Source of the DNA: Brachyspira hampsonii 30446
Lineage (GTDB): Bacteria > Spirochaetota > Brachyspiria > Brachyspirales > Brachyspiraceae
Length of the DNA: 64,000 nucleotides
Assembly (NCBI RefSeq): GCF_000316195.1
Contig: NZ_JH994111.1
Span: 1,179,336 to 1,243,335, forward strand
Direction of reading: 5' to 3'
Below are positions 15,020 through 24,391 of the stretch, in pieces; the first letter of the stretch is position 1, and each line of letters opens with the position of its first letter. Under the pieces are notes generated by a model. The model made no database searches. It was given only the letters and a program-made list of their open reading frames with translations, and had not been told where the DNA came from. The position numbers were made by a program, and so were the translations under genes.

Positions 15020-17149
15020 GTGAGAAAATTGCAATCCTTGAAAGTAAAAATACCATTTTTTGTAATGTTGCTTGTTACTGTAATGACAATTATATTGGTT
15101 ACACTTCTTATTAGAATAGGTTCTCAAGGTATTAGAAGTTCTGCCATATTTGGTTTTGAATCTACTACCAAGGTATATTCTAGAATGATAAATGTATGGC
15201 TAGAACAGTCAATATATACATCTGAAGCCATAAGTAGAGGGTATCCTCAATTAATAACATTCCTTCAAGATAGAACTCCGGAAAATAGGACTCTTCTTGA
15301 AGCAAGTCTTAAAAATGTTGTGGCAAATAATAGTAATATACAAGGTATTGTTGTATTAGATGCCAATGGAAATGTTGTATCTGATAGTTTAGATGGTAAG
15401 GTTGTTAATTCTTCAACTACAAGAAATTTTGCCGGAACAGGAGTATGGCAAAAGGTTATGTCAGGTCAGTCTGCTGTTCTTTCTTCAGTAGATCTTTCAC
15501 CTGCTGATAATACTAAATATGTAGTAAAGATTTTCTCACCTGTAAAAAATGCATCAGGAAATGTAGTTGGTGCAATATCAACAATGATAGATTGGCTGGC
15601 ATTTATAGATAAAGAATTGAATCTTGTTAAATTTGGAAATACAGGACACCCATTTATTGTAGATCCTGAAAGATGGGTTATAGCTGACCCAGTACCTTCG
15701 CATGTTAGAAGTGAAGTTTTAAGAAATGCTGATTATATAAAATATGCTGTTGAAAATGAATCTGGATATTATGAGTTTAAATCTCCTTTTAATGGTAAAG
15801 ACTCTATAGCTACTTTTTATAGAGAACCTGTATCAGGCTGGTCTGTTGTTATGAGTATAGAATCTGATGAGTTGTTTGCTCATATAAATGCTATGAAAAG
15901 ATATGCTGTTATAGGTACAATAGTAATACTTATTATAGCTTCTATAGTTATAGTATTCTATATAAGCAGAATAACTAACATATTACACCTTCTTGCTGCC
16001 GACTTAACTATACTTTCAAAAGGGGATCTTAGTTGGTCTACTCCTCCGGGATTTGAAAATAGAAAAGATGAGTTTGGCGAAATTGCTGTTGCTTTAATAA
16101 ATATTTTGGATCAATTAAATGAAAAAGTAAAAATAGTATATGACAGTGCCTATACTGTAAAAGCATCTGCTAATGAAGTGGCACAAGGTAATATAGATTT
16201 ATCAAATAGAACTGAAAATCAGGCTTCAGGACTTGAAGAAACAGCTTCTTCTATGGAAGAAATAGCTTCTACAATAAAATCTTCTGCTGAACATACTTTA
16301 GAAGGTAATAATATGATGATTAGTTCTAAAAAAGCTATTGAAGAGGCTGGCAGAATTATAGAAGAAAGTACTCAGAATATTGAAGCAGTATATGAATCAA
16401 GTTCTAAAATTAGTGCTATTACTAAAATAATTGAAGATATAGCATTCCAAACTAATATACTTGCACTTAACGCTGCAGTAGAAGCGGCAAGAGCTGGAGA
16501 ACAAGGAAGAGGTTTTGCGGTTGTTGCTTCTGAGGTTAGAAACTTAGCACAAACTACTCAAACTTCTGTTAAAGATATTACTACTTTAGTTGCAGATTCT
16601 GAGGAAAAAATTGCTGCTGCTACAGAGACTGCAAGAGAATCTAAAGAAATATTCCAAAATTTGAGAACTCAAATAGAAGAAACTGCAAAAATTATGCAGG
16701 ATTTAAGTTCTACTGCTATGGAACAGCAGGCTGGTGTTGATCAAGTTAATATAGCTATTACTCAAATGGATATGACTACTCAGCAAAATGCTGCTTTAGT
16801 AGAGGAATCTACTGCTGCTTCTGAAGCTTTATTCTCACAAGCTGAAGAATTGGTAACTGCTATGGAATTCTTCAAATTAAGAGGCGCTAATACTAAGAGG
16901 AATATAACAAAAGTAGAAAGAAAAAAATCTTCTCCAACTACAGATGCAAAAGCAGTTCAAGAAAATAAACCTGCATCATCAAAATCAAGTTCTGCTTTTA
17001 AACCTTCAAAACCAGAGTTAAAAAGCCCTATTAAAAAACATCATGAAGAAAAAATGCCTCAAATGCCTGCTAAAACAGTAAAAGACAATGAATTTGGAAA
17101 TACATTTGATACTTCTAAAGATACTTCTGATGGATTTGAATCATTTTAA
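15020..17149 (+). CDS. Methyl-accepting chemotaxis protein with periplasmic Cache-type sensor
   Basis: Transmembrane chemoreceptor of 709 residues feeding CheA/CheW. TM1 lies near residues 12-32 and TM2 near 293-314, enclosing a periplasmic sensor of about 260 residues whose layout (ATSMIDW-like strand, DPERWVIADP) fits a double Cache domain for small ligands. A HAMP linker follows, then the signalling helices; the conserved hairpin tip (FQTNILALNAAVEAARAGE and onward through GRGFAVVASEVRNLAQ) is at about residue 476. The C-terminal 80 residues are a Lys/Ser/Pro-rich linker ending FESF; no clear CheR/CheB-binding pentapeptide with Trp is present. GTG at 15020 is chosen because GGAG lies 7 bases upstream; a TTG at 15014 is too close to it. 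Ligand unknown. Confidence 0.93.
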   Translation: MRKLQSLKVKIPFFVMLLVTVMTIILVTLLIRIGSQGIRSSAIFGFESTTKVYSRMINVWLEQSIYTSEAISRGYPQLITFLQDRTPENRTLLEASLKNVVANNSNIQGIVVLDANGNVVSDSLDGKVVNSSTTRNFAGTGVWQKVMSGQSAVLSSVDLSPADNTKYVVKIFSPVKNASGNVVGAISTMIDWLAFIDKELNLVKFGNTGHPFIVDPERWVIADPVPSHVRSEVLRNADYIKYAVENESGYYEFKSPFNGKDSIATFYREPVSGWSVVMSIESDELFAHINAMKRYAVIGTIVILIIASIVIVFYISRITNILHLLAADLTILSKGDLSWSTPPGFENRKDEFGEIAVALINILDQLNEKVKIVYDSAYTVKASANEVAQGNIDLSNRTENQASGLEETASSMEEIASTIKSSAEHTLEGNNMMISSKKAIEEAGRIIEESTQNIEAVYESSSKISAITKIIEDIAFQTNILALNAAVEAARAGEQGRGFAVVASEVRNLAQTTQTSVKDITTLVADSEEKIAAATETARESKEIFQNLRTQIEETAKIMQDLSSTAMEQQAGVDQVNIAITQMDMTTQQNAALVEESTAASEALFSQAEELVTAMEFFKLRGANTKRNITKVERKKSSPTTDAKAVQENKPASSKSSSAFKPSKPELKSPIKKHHEEKMPQMPAKTVKDNEFGNTFDTSKDTSDGFESF

Positions 17150-17167
17150 TCTTTATTAAATAATAAT

Positions 17168-17200
17168 AAAAAAGCGATAGTAATTTTCTATCGCTTTTTT
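17168..17200. terminator. Bidirectional terminator between chemoreceptor and mnmH
   Basis: A6 then GCGATAG (17168-17180), 7-base loop, CTATCGC then T6 (17188-17200): a perfect 13-base stem that works for both convergent genes. Confidence 0.9.
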
Positions 17201-17211
17201 ATTTTAACATT

Positions 17212-18240
17212 TTAAATTTCTTTAAATATTTCTTGTATTATATTATCAAAATTATTATCTTCACATTTTATGGATACTACTTTATTTTCATCTATACTAA
17301 GTCTGTATGCCCTATCATAATAATAAAGCATATTAAGTACGCATTCATATATCTTTCCATTATTAAGCAGCTCTAAAGATTCTTTTAATCTTTCTCCTCC
17401 TAATCGCTTTCTTATCTTTATAATAGATTCTTTAAGATCTTCAATATCATATTTTCCGTATGTATTAACTATATATTCAGCTCGGTATTCCTTTGGTATA
17501 TCTAAATATATGATTTTTTTAGCTTCTCTCATCTTATTAAATAAAGATTTAGGTATTGCCCTTCTGCCTATAAGCAGGCTTTCATCTTCAAACCAAATTG
17601 TAGAATCAATGTCATACTTTAATAGTTCATAAGATAAGTTATTTTCAAATTGTTCCTGAGATGGCTGTTCTCCCTCATTTATCCAGCCAAATGCTGAACC
17701 TTTATGTTTTGCTATTTTTTCTAAATCTATTACATTATAGCCCATATCTTTTAATTTATTTAATATCAATGTTTTTCCGCTTCCTGTTCTTCCTGTAAGC
17801 AAATATATTTTATAATCTCTTTCAAATGAAGCCAGCACATAGTTTCTATATCTTTTATATCCGCCTTTAAGAATATAAACATCATATCCATAATTTGAAC
17901 AAAGCCAAGCAGTAGATTCGCTTCTCATTCCTCCTCTAAAACAGTGCATAAGTATTTTATTGCTAGAATTATATTTTTTTGCTATTTCATCTATAGATTT
18001 TAATATATCAGTCATTCTAACAGATACATACTCTAATCCTTTTAATATGGCTTCTTTTCTTCCTATTTGTTTATATATAGTTCCTACATCTTTTCTTTCT
18101 TTATCATTAAATAAGTATACATTATAGGCATTTGGAATATGGGCATGATTATATTCTATCGGAGAGCGTACATCTATGATAGGTAATTCATCATAATTTG
18201 CCAATTTTAAAAATTCTTCTATATCAATAACTTTAACCAT
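17212..18240 (-). CDS. mnmH: tRNA 2-selenouridine synthase
   Basis: Protein of 342 residues (MnmH/SelU/YbbB) that replaces sulfur by selenium in 2-thiouridine at the tRNA wobble position using selenophosphate. Residues 1-130 are a rhodanese domain (LPIIDVRSPIEYNHAHIPNA) with the active-site Cys in MHCFRGGMRS. A P-loop domain follows with Walker A GRTGSGKT near residue 150. The family motif FEDESLLIGRRAIP is intact. This implies the cell makes selenophosphate (selD), which is not in the window. AGAGG precedes the ATG; the gene stands alone between a shared terminator and hemolysin III. Confidence 0.93.
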   Translation of the reverse strand: MVKVIDIEEFLKLANYDELPIIDVRSPIEYNHAHIPNAYNVYLFNDKERKDVGTIYKQIGRKEAILKGLEYVSVRMTDILKSIDEIAKKYNSSNKILMHCFRGGMRSESTAWLCSNYGYDVYILKGGYKRYRNYVLASFERDYKIYLLTGRTGSGKTLILNKLKDMGYNVIDLEKIAKHKGSAFGWINEGEQPSQEQFENNLSYELLKYDIDSTIWFEDESLLIGRRAIPKSLFNKMREAKKIIYLDIPKEYRAEYIVNTYGKYDIEDLKESIIKIRKRLGGERLKESLELLNNGKIYECVLNMLYYYDRAYRLSIDENKVVSIKCEDNNFDNIIQEIFKEI

Positions 18241-18300
18241 AATAACCTCTTATATTATTATGATAAATATAATATAGAAAAACTTAAAAAAGTAAAGACA

Positions 18301-18975
18301 TTAATTTATAACATAACTATATAAAAACCAATAATGAGAAAAAGATCCCATTAATACAAATATATGGAAAATATCATGAGTAAATTGCTTAGTTTTATCA
18401 TTGCATTTTTTACCCAAAGCATATAGAAAAGCTCCTATAGTATAGAATATTCCTCCCCATATAAGCCAATTTAAATGCATAATATAAAATCTGTTCATTA
18501 AAGGTTTGAAAGCAAATATAATTATCCAACCCATCAATATATATAAAATAAGCCTCAAAACTATATTTTTATATTTTATTACCGTATTAGATAATATTCC
18601 TATTGAAGCACAAGACCATATAACTGATAATATTGGTATGCCTATATTTTTTGGCAGTGAAAATATACAAACAGGAGTATAAGTGGAAGCAATAAACACA
18701 TATATTCCTATATGATCGAATTTTCTGAATATCTGTTTGACATTGCCGTCAGGAAAGAAATGATATAAAGAACTGAATGTATACAAAAATATTATTCCAA
18801 CTCCATAAATAATTATTGGTATAGGATTCATTTTTATTTTGATAAGCATGAGAACAAGTCCAGCAATTCCAAGCAAAGCACCTATTCCATGAGATATTGC
18901 AGAGTATAGCTCCCCTATTTTTTTTGATTTGTGATATTTATTTTGTATATCAACATAAACAGCACTTTTCTCCAT
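18301..18975 (-). CDS. Hemolysin III family membrane protein (TrhA/PAQR)
   Basis: Protein of 224 residues with about seven membrane helices. Family motifs are present: GELYSAISHGIGALLG, TFSSLYHFF, RKFDHIGIYVFIASTYTP and a C-terminal HDIFHIFVLMGSFSHYWF. These Ser/His/Asp positions are the metal-site residues of the PAQR superfamily. Bacterial members are linked to membrane-energy homeostasis, and the name hemolysin comes from a Bacillus cereus protein; lytic activity here is not implied. The second ATG (18975) is chosen because AGGAG is 7 bases upstream of it, whereas it almost touches the first ATG at 18981. Confidence 0.9.
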   Translation of the reverse strand: MEKSAVYVDIQNKYHKSKKIGELYSAISHGIGALLGIAGLVLMLIKIKMNPIPIIIYGVGIIFLYTFSSLYHFFPDGNVKQIFRKFDHIGIYVFIASTYTPVCIFSLPKNIGIPILSVIWSCASIGILSNTVIKYKNIVLRLILYILMGWIIIFAFKPLMNRFYIMHLNWLIWGGIFYTIGAFLYALGKKCNDKTKQFTHDIFHIFVLMGSFSHYWFLYSYVIN

Positions 18976-19112
18976 ATACATTCTCCTAATTTATATATAT
19001 AATTTTAATGAATAAATAAAAAATATAAATGGAAAAAAATAACTATATTATTATATTATTACTAGCATATTATAACTATATAATAAAACTAATAATACAT
19101 TTAATACTTATA

Positions 19113-19733
19113 TTAGAATAATCTGCCTATAATTTCTAAATTATTCCAATCAATTTCATGCTCCATAGGTATAGGATATGAATTCCAATCTACATTTATA
19201 GCCGGTATCCATTCTTTACCCATTCCGTAACCATTTTTTCTAAGCCAATGAGATAATCTGTCTTTATAATCTTCTCCATAAGTTTTTGCTATATATAAAT
19301 TACCTGATTTGAATGCTAAACCTATAGGCAAATAAATACTTCTGTCAGAAAATGTACTATTAAAATAATAATTCATATATAGTGTAGAATAATCATTTTT
19401 TTTTAAAGCATCTTCATATAAATTGAGTGATGGCAGACTTTCTATAATATAACTTTTTAATGTAGAGTTTTTATAATAAAATGCTTCATCTGGATCTTTC
19501 ATCAGAAATAATTTATATTTTATTTTTGATTTATAACCATATACAATATAATCCAAGTTGGCATTTTTATCAAATTTATAAATATTTTGATAAATATCTG
19601 ATGATGATTTATTAGCTACATATTCTTTCCAATATGAAGCATTATTGTTTAAATAAATTTCCGGTGCAGTTAAACATGATATCATAAAAAAAAATAATGG
19701 AAATAATAAAAATAATTTCATAATGAACTGCAT
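19113..19733 (-). CDS. Putative lipoprotein of unknown function
   Basis: Protein of up to 206 residues with a hydrophobic N-terminus and lipobox MISC, so a periplasmic or surface lipoprotein. The mature region is rich in Tyr and Asn and ends in an aromatic stretch (GKEWIPAINVDWNSY, then HEIDWNNLEII). No family recognised. A second Met at residue 5 (MKLFLL) gives a more usual signal peptide; neither start has a clear ribosome binding site. It is unlinked to its neighbours, with 137 bases before hemolysin III. Confidence 0.65.
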   Translation of the reverse strand: MQFIMKLFLLFPLFFFMISCLTAPEIYLNNNASYWKEYVANKSSSDIYQNIYKFDKNANLDYIVYGYKSKIKYKLFLMKDPDEAFYYKNSTLKSYIIESLPSLNLYEDALKKNDYSTLYMNYYFNSTFSDRSIYLPIGLAFKSGNLYIAKTYGEDYKDRLSHWLRKNGYGMGKEWIPAINVDWNSYPIPMEHEIDWNNLEIIGRLF

Positions 19734-19833
19734 ATATATTATTAAGATTATATCATATACTATATGAAATATTTAGCAACTAATTTTAGAGTCTAATAAT
19801 TGATATTTTTTACATTATTATTAAAAATAATAC

Positions 19834-19862
19834 TTGCAATAATATCAACTTAAAAATAAAAT
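19834..19862 (+). promoter_or_regulatory. Possible promoter of the PSP1 gene
   Basis: TTGCAA (19834-19839), 17-base spacer, TAAAAT (19857-19862), 54 bases before the ATG. A weaker match than the others. Confidence 0.4.
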
Positions 19863-19915
19863 ATAGTAACTTTAAATATTATAATTTATTGTAATTAAGC
19901 GGAGATATTATATAA

Positions 19916-20896
19916 ATGGTAAAAAATATAGCTTATATAAAGTTCAGAGGCTCCAATATAGGGAAATTTGAACATTTGCATATAGAAAATATAAAAGTAA
20001 AAGATGCCTGTGTTATAGAAACAGATGAAGGAATAGAAATAGGACATGTACTAAATTTTGAGGATATAGATTCAGACTTATTGGAAGAGGATAATAATAC
20101 AAATTCTGATAATTCATCAGAAAATAATGAAGATATACAAGAAGAAAATGAAACTGAAGAGGAGATATCTGAAGAATTAAAAGATATTGCTGCTAAGGAA
20201 GAAAATAATAACATAAAAACTAAAAATAATAAAAATAAAATATTTAATATTTTAAGAATAGCAGATGAAAAAGATTTAGAACAATATAAAATTAATATGG
20301 AAGATGCAGCTGAAGCTTTTAAGATATGCAAAGAGAAAGTAAGTAATCATAATTTAGATTTAAAATTAATAAGCTCTTATTATTTTTTGGACAGAGCTAA
20401 ACTTTTATTTGAATTTATAGCTGAGGAGAGAATAGATTTTAGAGAATTAGTTAAGGATCTTGCAGCACATTTCAAAACTAGAATAGAATTAAGACAAATA
20501 GGCGTAAGAGATGAGGCTAGGTCTATAGGCGGATGCGGAATATGCGGAAGAGAATTATGCTGTAAAGTAATAAAAGGAAAATTTGAAACTATAACTATAA
20601 AAATGGCAAAAGAACAGGGTATGCTTTTAAATACAATGAAAATATCAGGACAATGCGGAAGACTTATGTGCTGTCTTGCTCATGAATATAAAGCTTATTG
20701 TTCTCTTAAAAAAGATTTGCCTAAAGTAGGAACCAAATTAGTATTTAATAATGTACCTGCTTTTATAAAGGAATTAAATCCTTTAAATAAAAAATTATTA
20801 ATAGAAACAGAAGATAAAAGGCTCATATATATTAATGTGAGTGATTTGAAAGCAAATGAGGAAGGTTTCTTAATAGCTAGTATTAAAGCGGAATAA
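19916..20896 (+). CDS. PSP1/RicT-like regulatory protein with acidic insert
   Basis: Protein of 326 residues with the PSP1 C-terminal domain. The Cys pattern GGCGICGRELCCK and GQCGRLMCCLAHE matches RicT (YaaT), which in Bacillus forms the Y-complex with RicA and RicF, holds Fe-S clusters and promotes RNase Y-dependent mRNA maturation. Between the N-terminal strand region and the conserved core lies an insert of about 60 residues (roughly 48-108) made almost wholly of Glu, Asp, Asn, Ser and Lys, probably disordered. The insert is unusual compared with RicT of about 275 residues. GGAGA lies ten bases before the ATG. trpS is next on the strand, 136 bases away. Confidence 0.85.
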   Translation: MVKNIAYIKFRGSNIGKFEHLHIENIKVKDACVIETDEGIEIGHVLNFEDIDSDLLEEDNNTNSDNSSENNEDIQEENETEEEISEELKDIAAKEENNNIKTKNNKNKIFNILRIADEKDLEQYKINMEDAAEAFKICKEKVSNHNLDLKLISSYYFLDRAKLLFEFIAEERIDFRELVKDLAAHFKTRIELRQIGVRDEARSIGGCGICGRELCCKVIKGKFETITIKMAKEQGMLLNTMKISGQCGRLMCCLAHEYKAYCSLKKDLPKVGTKLVFNNVPAFIKELNPLNKKLLIETEDKRLIYINVSDLKANEEGFLIASIKAE

Positions 20897-20959
20897 AAAT
20901 ATTCTATAATATTAGAATTTTTATTAAAAATAATAAAAAATTAGTTTGAGCTGATACAG

Positions 20960-20998
20960 GCAGGTGATTTAATTTATTTAAGTAAGGCACTTACCTGC
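20960..20998 (+). promoter_or_regulatory. Inverted repeat in the trpS leader
   Basis: GCAGGT (20960-20965) pairs with ACCTGC (20993-20998), extendable by two bases, in the 136-base gap before trpS. I see no T-box sequence, and no T-run follows, so it is neither a standard T-box nor an intrinsic terminator. It may be RNA structure or an operator. Confidence 0.3.
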
Positions 20999-21032
20999 TA
21001 GAAATAATAAAAAATTAAATGGAGATTAAAAT

Positions 21033-22031
21033 ATGTCAAAAAAAGTTATGTTAAGCGGGATACAGCCGACAGGTTCTCTTCATATTGGTAATTATCTTGG
21101 GGCTTTAAAGAATTGGGTTGATATACTTAATGATTATTATGGATTTTTTTGTATTGTTGATTATCATGCTATAACTATTGAATATGATGTTTCTCAAATG
21201 CAAAAAAGAATAATAGAAGCTGCTATTGAATATTTAGCATGCGGTCTTGATCCCAATAAATGTTCTATATTCGTACAATCTGATGTGAGGGCACATACAG
21301 AACTTGCTTGGATATTTAATTCTATTATACCTGTAGCAGAACTTGAAAGAATGACTCAGTATAAGGATAAATCAAGAAAGAATGCTGAAAACATTAATGC
21401 AGCATTATTAACCTACCCTTCTTTAATGGCTGCTGATATTTTACTTTATCACCCAGATATAGTGCCTGTTGGAGAAGATCAGCAACAGCATGTAGAGCTT
21501 ACTAGAATGATAGTGAGAAAGTTTAATAATAGATACGGTGAATATTTTAAAGAGCCTAATACTTATCATGGAAAAGTATTAAGAATATTGGGTTTAGACG
21601 GACAAAATAAAATGAGTAAGTCTTTGAATAATCATATAGCATTATCTTTAACTGCTGAAGAAACAGAAAAATTGATAATGCAGAAAGCTATGACAGATAC
21701 AAATAGAAAGCTTAAAACTGATGCCGGTAATCCTGATATATGTAATGTTTACAGTTATCATAAAATATTTTCAAGCGAAGAAGAGCAAAAAGAAATATGT
21801 GAAGGCTGTAAAAATGCCTCTATAGGATGTGTACAATGTAAAAGAATGCTTGCCAAAAACATTAATAATGAATTGATGCCTATAAGAGAAAATATCAATA
21901 AATATTCTAATGATAAAGATTATGTTTATGATGTACTTAAACAAGGAGCAAAAAATGCTTCTGAAGTGGCTGAAAAAACATTGTATGAAGTAAGAAATTT
22001 AATGGGTTTAGTTGACGATAAAAGAAAATAA
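21033..22031 (+). CDS. trpS: Tryptophanyl-tRNA synthetase
   Basis: Class I aminoacyl-tRNA synthetase of 332 residues charging tRNA-Trp. The ATP-binding HIGH-type motif is PTGSLHIGNYLGAL, and the second motif is KMSKSLNN. The GEDQQQHVELTR segment is typical of TrpRS. Length is normal. A Cys-rich segment ICEGCKNASIGCVQCKRM near residue 255 recalls the C-terminal cysteines seen in some bacterial TrpRS. GGAG lies 8 bases before the ATG. It ends in a terminator shared with mltG. Confidence 0.96.
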   Translation: MSKKVMLSGIQPTGSLHIGNYLGALKNWVDILNDYYGFFCIVDYHAITIEYDVSQMQKRIIEAAIEYLACGLDPNKCSIFVQSDVRAHTELAWIFNSIIPVAELERMTQYKDKSRKNAENINAALLTYPSLMAADILLYHPDIVPVGEDQQQHVELTRMIVRKFNNRYGEYFKEPNTYHGKVLRILGLDGQNKMSKSLNNHIALSLTAEETEKLIMQKAMTDTNRKLKTDAGNPDICNVYSYHKIFSSEEEQKEICEGCKNASIGCVQCKRMLAKNINNELMPIRENINKYSNDKDYVYDVLKQGAKNASEVAEKTLYEVRNLMGLVDDKRK

Positions 22032-22037
22032 TTGAAA

Positions 22038-22065
22038 AAAAGGGGCTTATATATAAGTCCCTTTT
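22038..22065. terminator. Bidirectional terminator between trpS and mltG
   Basis: AAAAGGGGCTTA (22038-22049) pairs with TAAGTCCCTTTT (22054-22065) through one G-U pair around a TATA loop. Confidence 0.85.
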
Positions 22066-22080
22066 AAAAAAATTAATAAC

Positions 22081-23088
22081 TTATCTTTTAAAAATATATC
22101 TATTAATATTTTCTACATGTTCTTCATAAGTAACTGAAAAAGCATGCTTTCCTGTTCCATCAGCAACAAAGAAAATATAATCGGTATCAGCCGGATCTAA
22201 TGCAGCCTCTATAGCCTTAGCACCAGATGAACATATAGGACCCGGAGGAAGACCTGTGTTTTTATATGTGTTATAAGGATGCTCCATGCGAAGGTCAGCA
22301 TATTTAAGATTTGGTTTTTCTATATAATCACCTTTTACTAATGTCATAGCATATATTGTTGTAGGGTCGGCCTCTAGTCTTTTATCAATATTTAATCTGT
22401 TATAGTACACCGAAGATATAAGTTTAGGGTCATCTAAAGGTCCCATCTCTTTTTCTACTATTGATGCCATAGTAAGCACTTCATGTACATTCCTGCCAAT
22501 TTTTTTTGCTCTTTCCTCTAAGTCAGGAAATTGTTTGAAAAGCGAATCTATCATATAAGTAACTAATACTTTAGTAGGATTTCCTTTAACTATATAATAT
22601 GTAGATGGAAATATATAGCCTTCAACACTGTCAGAAGGAATATTGTATTTTTGTAATATTTCTTTGTCATGGCAAACTTCTAAAAATTCTTTTTTGGTAG
22701 TAAAGCCTTGAGCTTCAAGATAAGTACCTATCTCATAAATATTTTTTCCCTCGGCAATAGTAAGTCTTACCATAGCTTGTTTTCCGCTATTAAGATGCTT
22801 CATAATGTCTATCATACTCATATTTCTATTAACTTCATAATATCCGCTTAAAAGTTTTCTGTCATATTTTAGATATTTTGCAAATGCTATGAATATTTTA
22901 GAATTTCTAATAAGACCCTGAAGCTCTAATTTTTTAGCTATTGTAGAAGCACCCTCACCTTGTTTTATTTCAAAGTATACTTTTTCATCATCTCCGCCTA
23001 CAGGGCTAATCATATACTGAATAAATGCTACGGATGAAGCAGATACCACAGCAGCAAGAATAATTAATATAATAAATAGCTTTTTCAT
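22081..23088 (-). CDS. mltG: Endolytic murein transglycosylase MltG
   Basis: Membrane-anchored lytic transglycosylase of 335 residues (YceG family) that cuts nascent glycan strands and sets their length. One N-terminal membrane helix (residues 3-25) is followed by a LysM-like segment (IKQGEGASTIAKKLELQGLI). The catalytic domain holds the motif MASIVEKEMG with the catalytic Glu and the closing NTGLPPGPICSSG, both intact. It lies 25 bases after hisS on the same strand. Start ATG with a weak GAGAA upstream. Confidence 0.95.
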   Translation of the reverse strand: MKKLFIILIILAAVVSASSVAFIQYMISPVGGDDEKVYFEIKQGEGASTIAKKLELQGLIRNSKIFIAFAKYLKYDRKLLSGYYEVNRNMSMIDIMKHLNSGKQAMVRLTIAEGKNIYEIGTYLEAQGFTTKKEFLEVCHDKEILQKYNIPSDSVEGYIFPSTYYIVKGNPTKVLVTYMIDSLFKQFPDLEERAKKIGRNVHEVLTMASIVEKEMGPLDDPKLISSVYYNRLNIDKRLEADPTTIYAMTLVKGDYIEKPNLKYADLRMEHPYNTYKNTGLPPGPICSSGAKAIEAALDPADTDYIFFVADGTGKHAFSVTYEEHVENINRYIFKR

Positions 23089-23113
23089 AATTTTCTCATT
23101 TTATGTTATATAA

Positions 23114-24364
23114 TTATTTTTCTATATTTGTATGTATATCATTTATAGATATTTCTTTTTCTTCTCCGCTATCCATATTTTTTAATTTGCACATTCCTCT
23201 TTTAAATTCATCTTCTCCAAGAACAACAGCATATTTAGCATTTCTTTTGTTAGCAGATTTGAATTGACTTTTAATGGATTTAACAGCAAAATCATAATCA
23301 CAGCTTATATTATTAGCCCTTAAAGACTGCATTACTTTTAAAACTTCATTTTCAGTTTCTTTGAATGCCACAATAAAAGCGTCAAGTCTATCAGTTATAA
23401 TATTATTCTGATTTTCTAGTACAAGTAAAAGCCTTTCAATACCCATAGCACTTCCTACAGCAGGAACATCTTTTCCATTATTAAATATTCCTATGAGATT
23501 ATCATATCTTCCGCCGCCAAGTATAGCACTTTGAGCGCCTAAAGCATTTGTTTGAACTTCAAAAGCAGTTTTTGTGTAATAATCAAGTCCTCTTACAAGC
23601 ATACTATCAACAGTAAATTGCTGTCCTATTCTTGTAAGTTCTTCACATAATTTATCAAAATGCTCTTTACACTCATCACATACATAATCATAGAATTTTG
23701 GTATATCTTTTATTGTTTCTTTACACTTTTCATTTTTGCAGTCCAATATTCTTAATATATTACCTTCATATCTTTTTTGACATGTTTCGCAAAGCTCATC
23801 TTTTCTGCTTCCAATAGCCTCTTTTAATGCATTATTATAAGATGGCTTACACTTAGAACAGCCTACAGTATTTATTAAAAGGTTCACATTATTAATACCA
23901 AATTCTTTTAATACATTTATATTAAGAAGTATAATCTCAGCATCTATCAAAGGAGATGAATTCCCTATGCACTCAACTCCAAACTGATTAAATTCTCTAT
24001 ATCTTCCCTTTTGAGGACGCTCTGCTCTATACATAGTTCCCAAATAAAATAATTTATTTATAGCAAACTCATTTTGCATAGAGTTTTCAACATAAGCACG
24101 AGCCACAGAAGCAGTGCCCTCCGGTCTCAATGTAAGGGATCTTCCTCCTCTATCTTCAAATGTAAACATCTCTTTTCCTACAATATCAGTACCCTCGCCT
24201 ATACCTCTTGTAAAAAGATCTGTATACTCAAATAAAGGCGTTCTTATTCTGCCGTATCCGTAAAGTTTTACTATATTTTTTATTTTATTTTCTATATATT
24301 CAAGCCTTTTAGAAGAATCATAGAAAAAATCATTTGTACCTCTAGGTTTTTTTATCTCCAACAT
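23114..24364 (-). CDS. hisS: Histidyl-tRNA synthetase
   Basis: Class II aminoacyl-tRNA synthetase of 416 residues charging tRNA-His. Motif 2 is in RAERPQKGRYREFNQFG, and the His-specific motifs are LRPEGTASVARAY and GLDYYTKTAFEV; motif 3 is AVGSAMGIERLLL. The middle carries two CxxC pairs (CSKC, CETC and the later CDEC), suggesting a zinc site in the insertion domain. The ATG at 24364 is chosen because AGGA lies 9 bases upstream; a GTG two codons earlier is too near it. It is the middle gene of a minus-strand block, 27 bases after the gene at 24392. Confidence 0.96.
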   Translation of the reverse strand: MLEIKKPRGTNDFFYDSSKRLEYIENKIKNIVKLYGYGRIRTPLFEYTDLFTRGIGEGTDIVGKEMFTFEDRGGRSLTLRPEGTASVARAYVENSMQNEFAINKLFYLGTMYRAERPQKGRYREFNQFGVECIGNSSPLIDAEIILLNINVLKEFGINNVNLLINTVGCSKCKPSYNNALKEAIGSRKDELCETCQKRYEGNILRILDCKNEKCKETIKDIPKFYDYVCDECKEHFDKLCEELTRIGQQFTVDSMLVRGLDYYTKTAFEVQTNALGAQSAILGGGRYDNLIGIFNNGKDVPAVGSAMGIERLLLVLENQNNIITDRLDAFIVAFKETENEVLKVMQSLRANNISCDYDFAVKSIKSQFKSANKRNAKYAVVLGEDEFKRGMCKLKNMDSGEEKEISINDIHTNIEK

Positions 24365-24391
24365 ATTCACTAATCCTAATTATTTTATTTT

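Noticed and set aside
18301..18975. True haemolysin or virulence toxin
   Set aside because: The protein belongs to the TrhA/PAQR membrane family; the name alone does not support lytic activity.
20896..21032. Tryptophan T-box riboswitch
   Set aside because: No T-box core sequence and no terminator/antiterminator pair was found.
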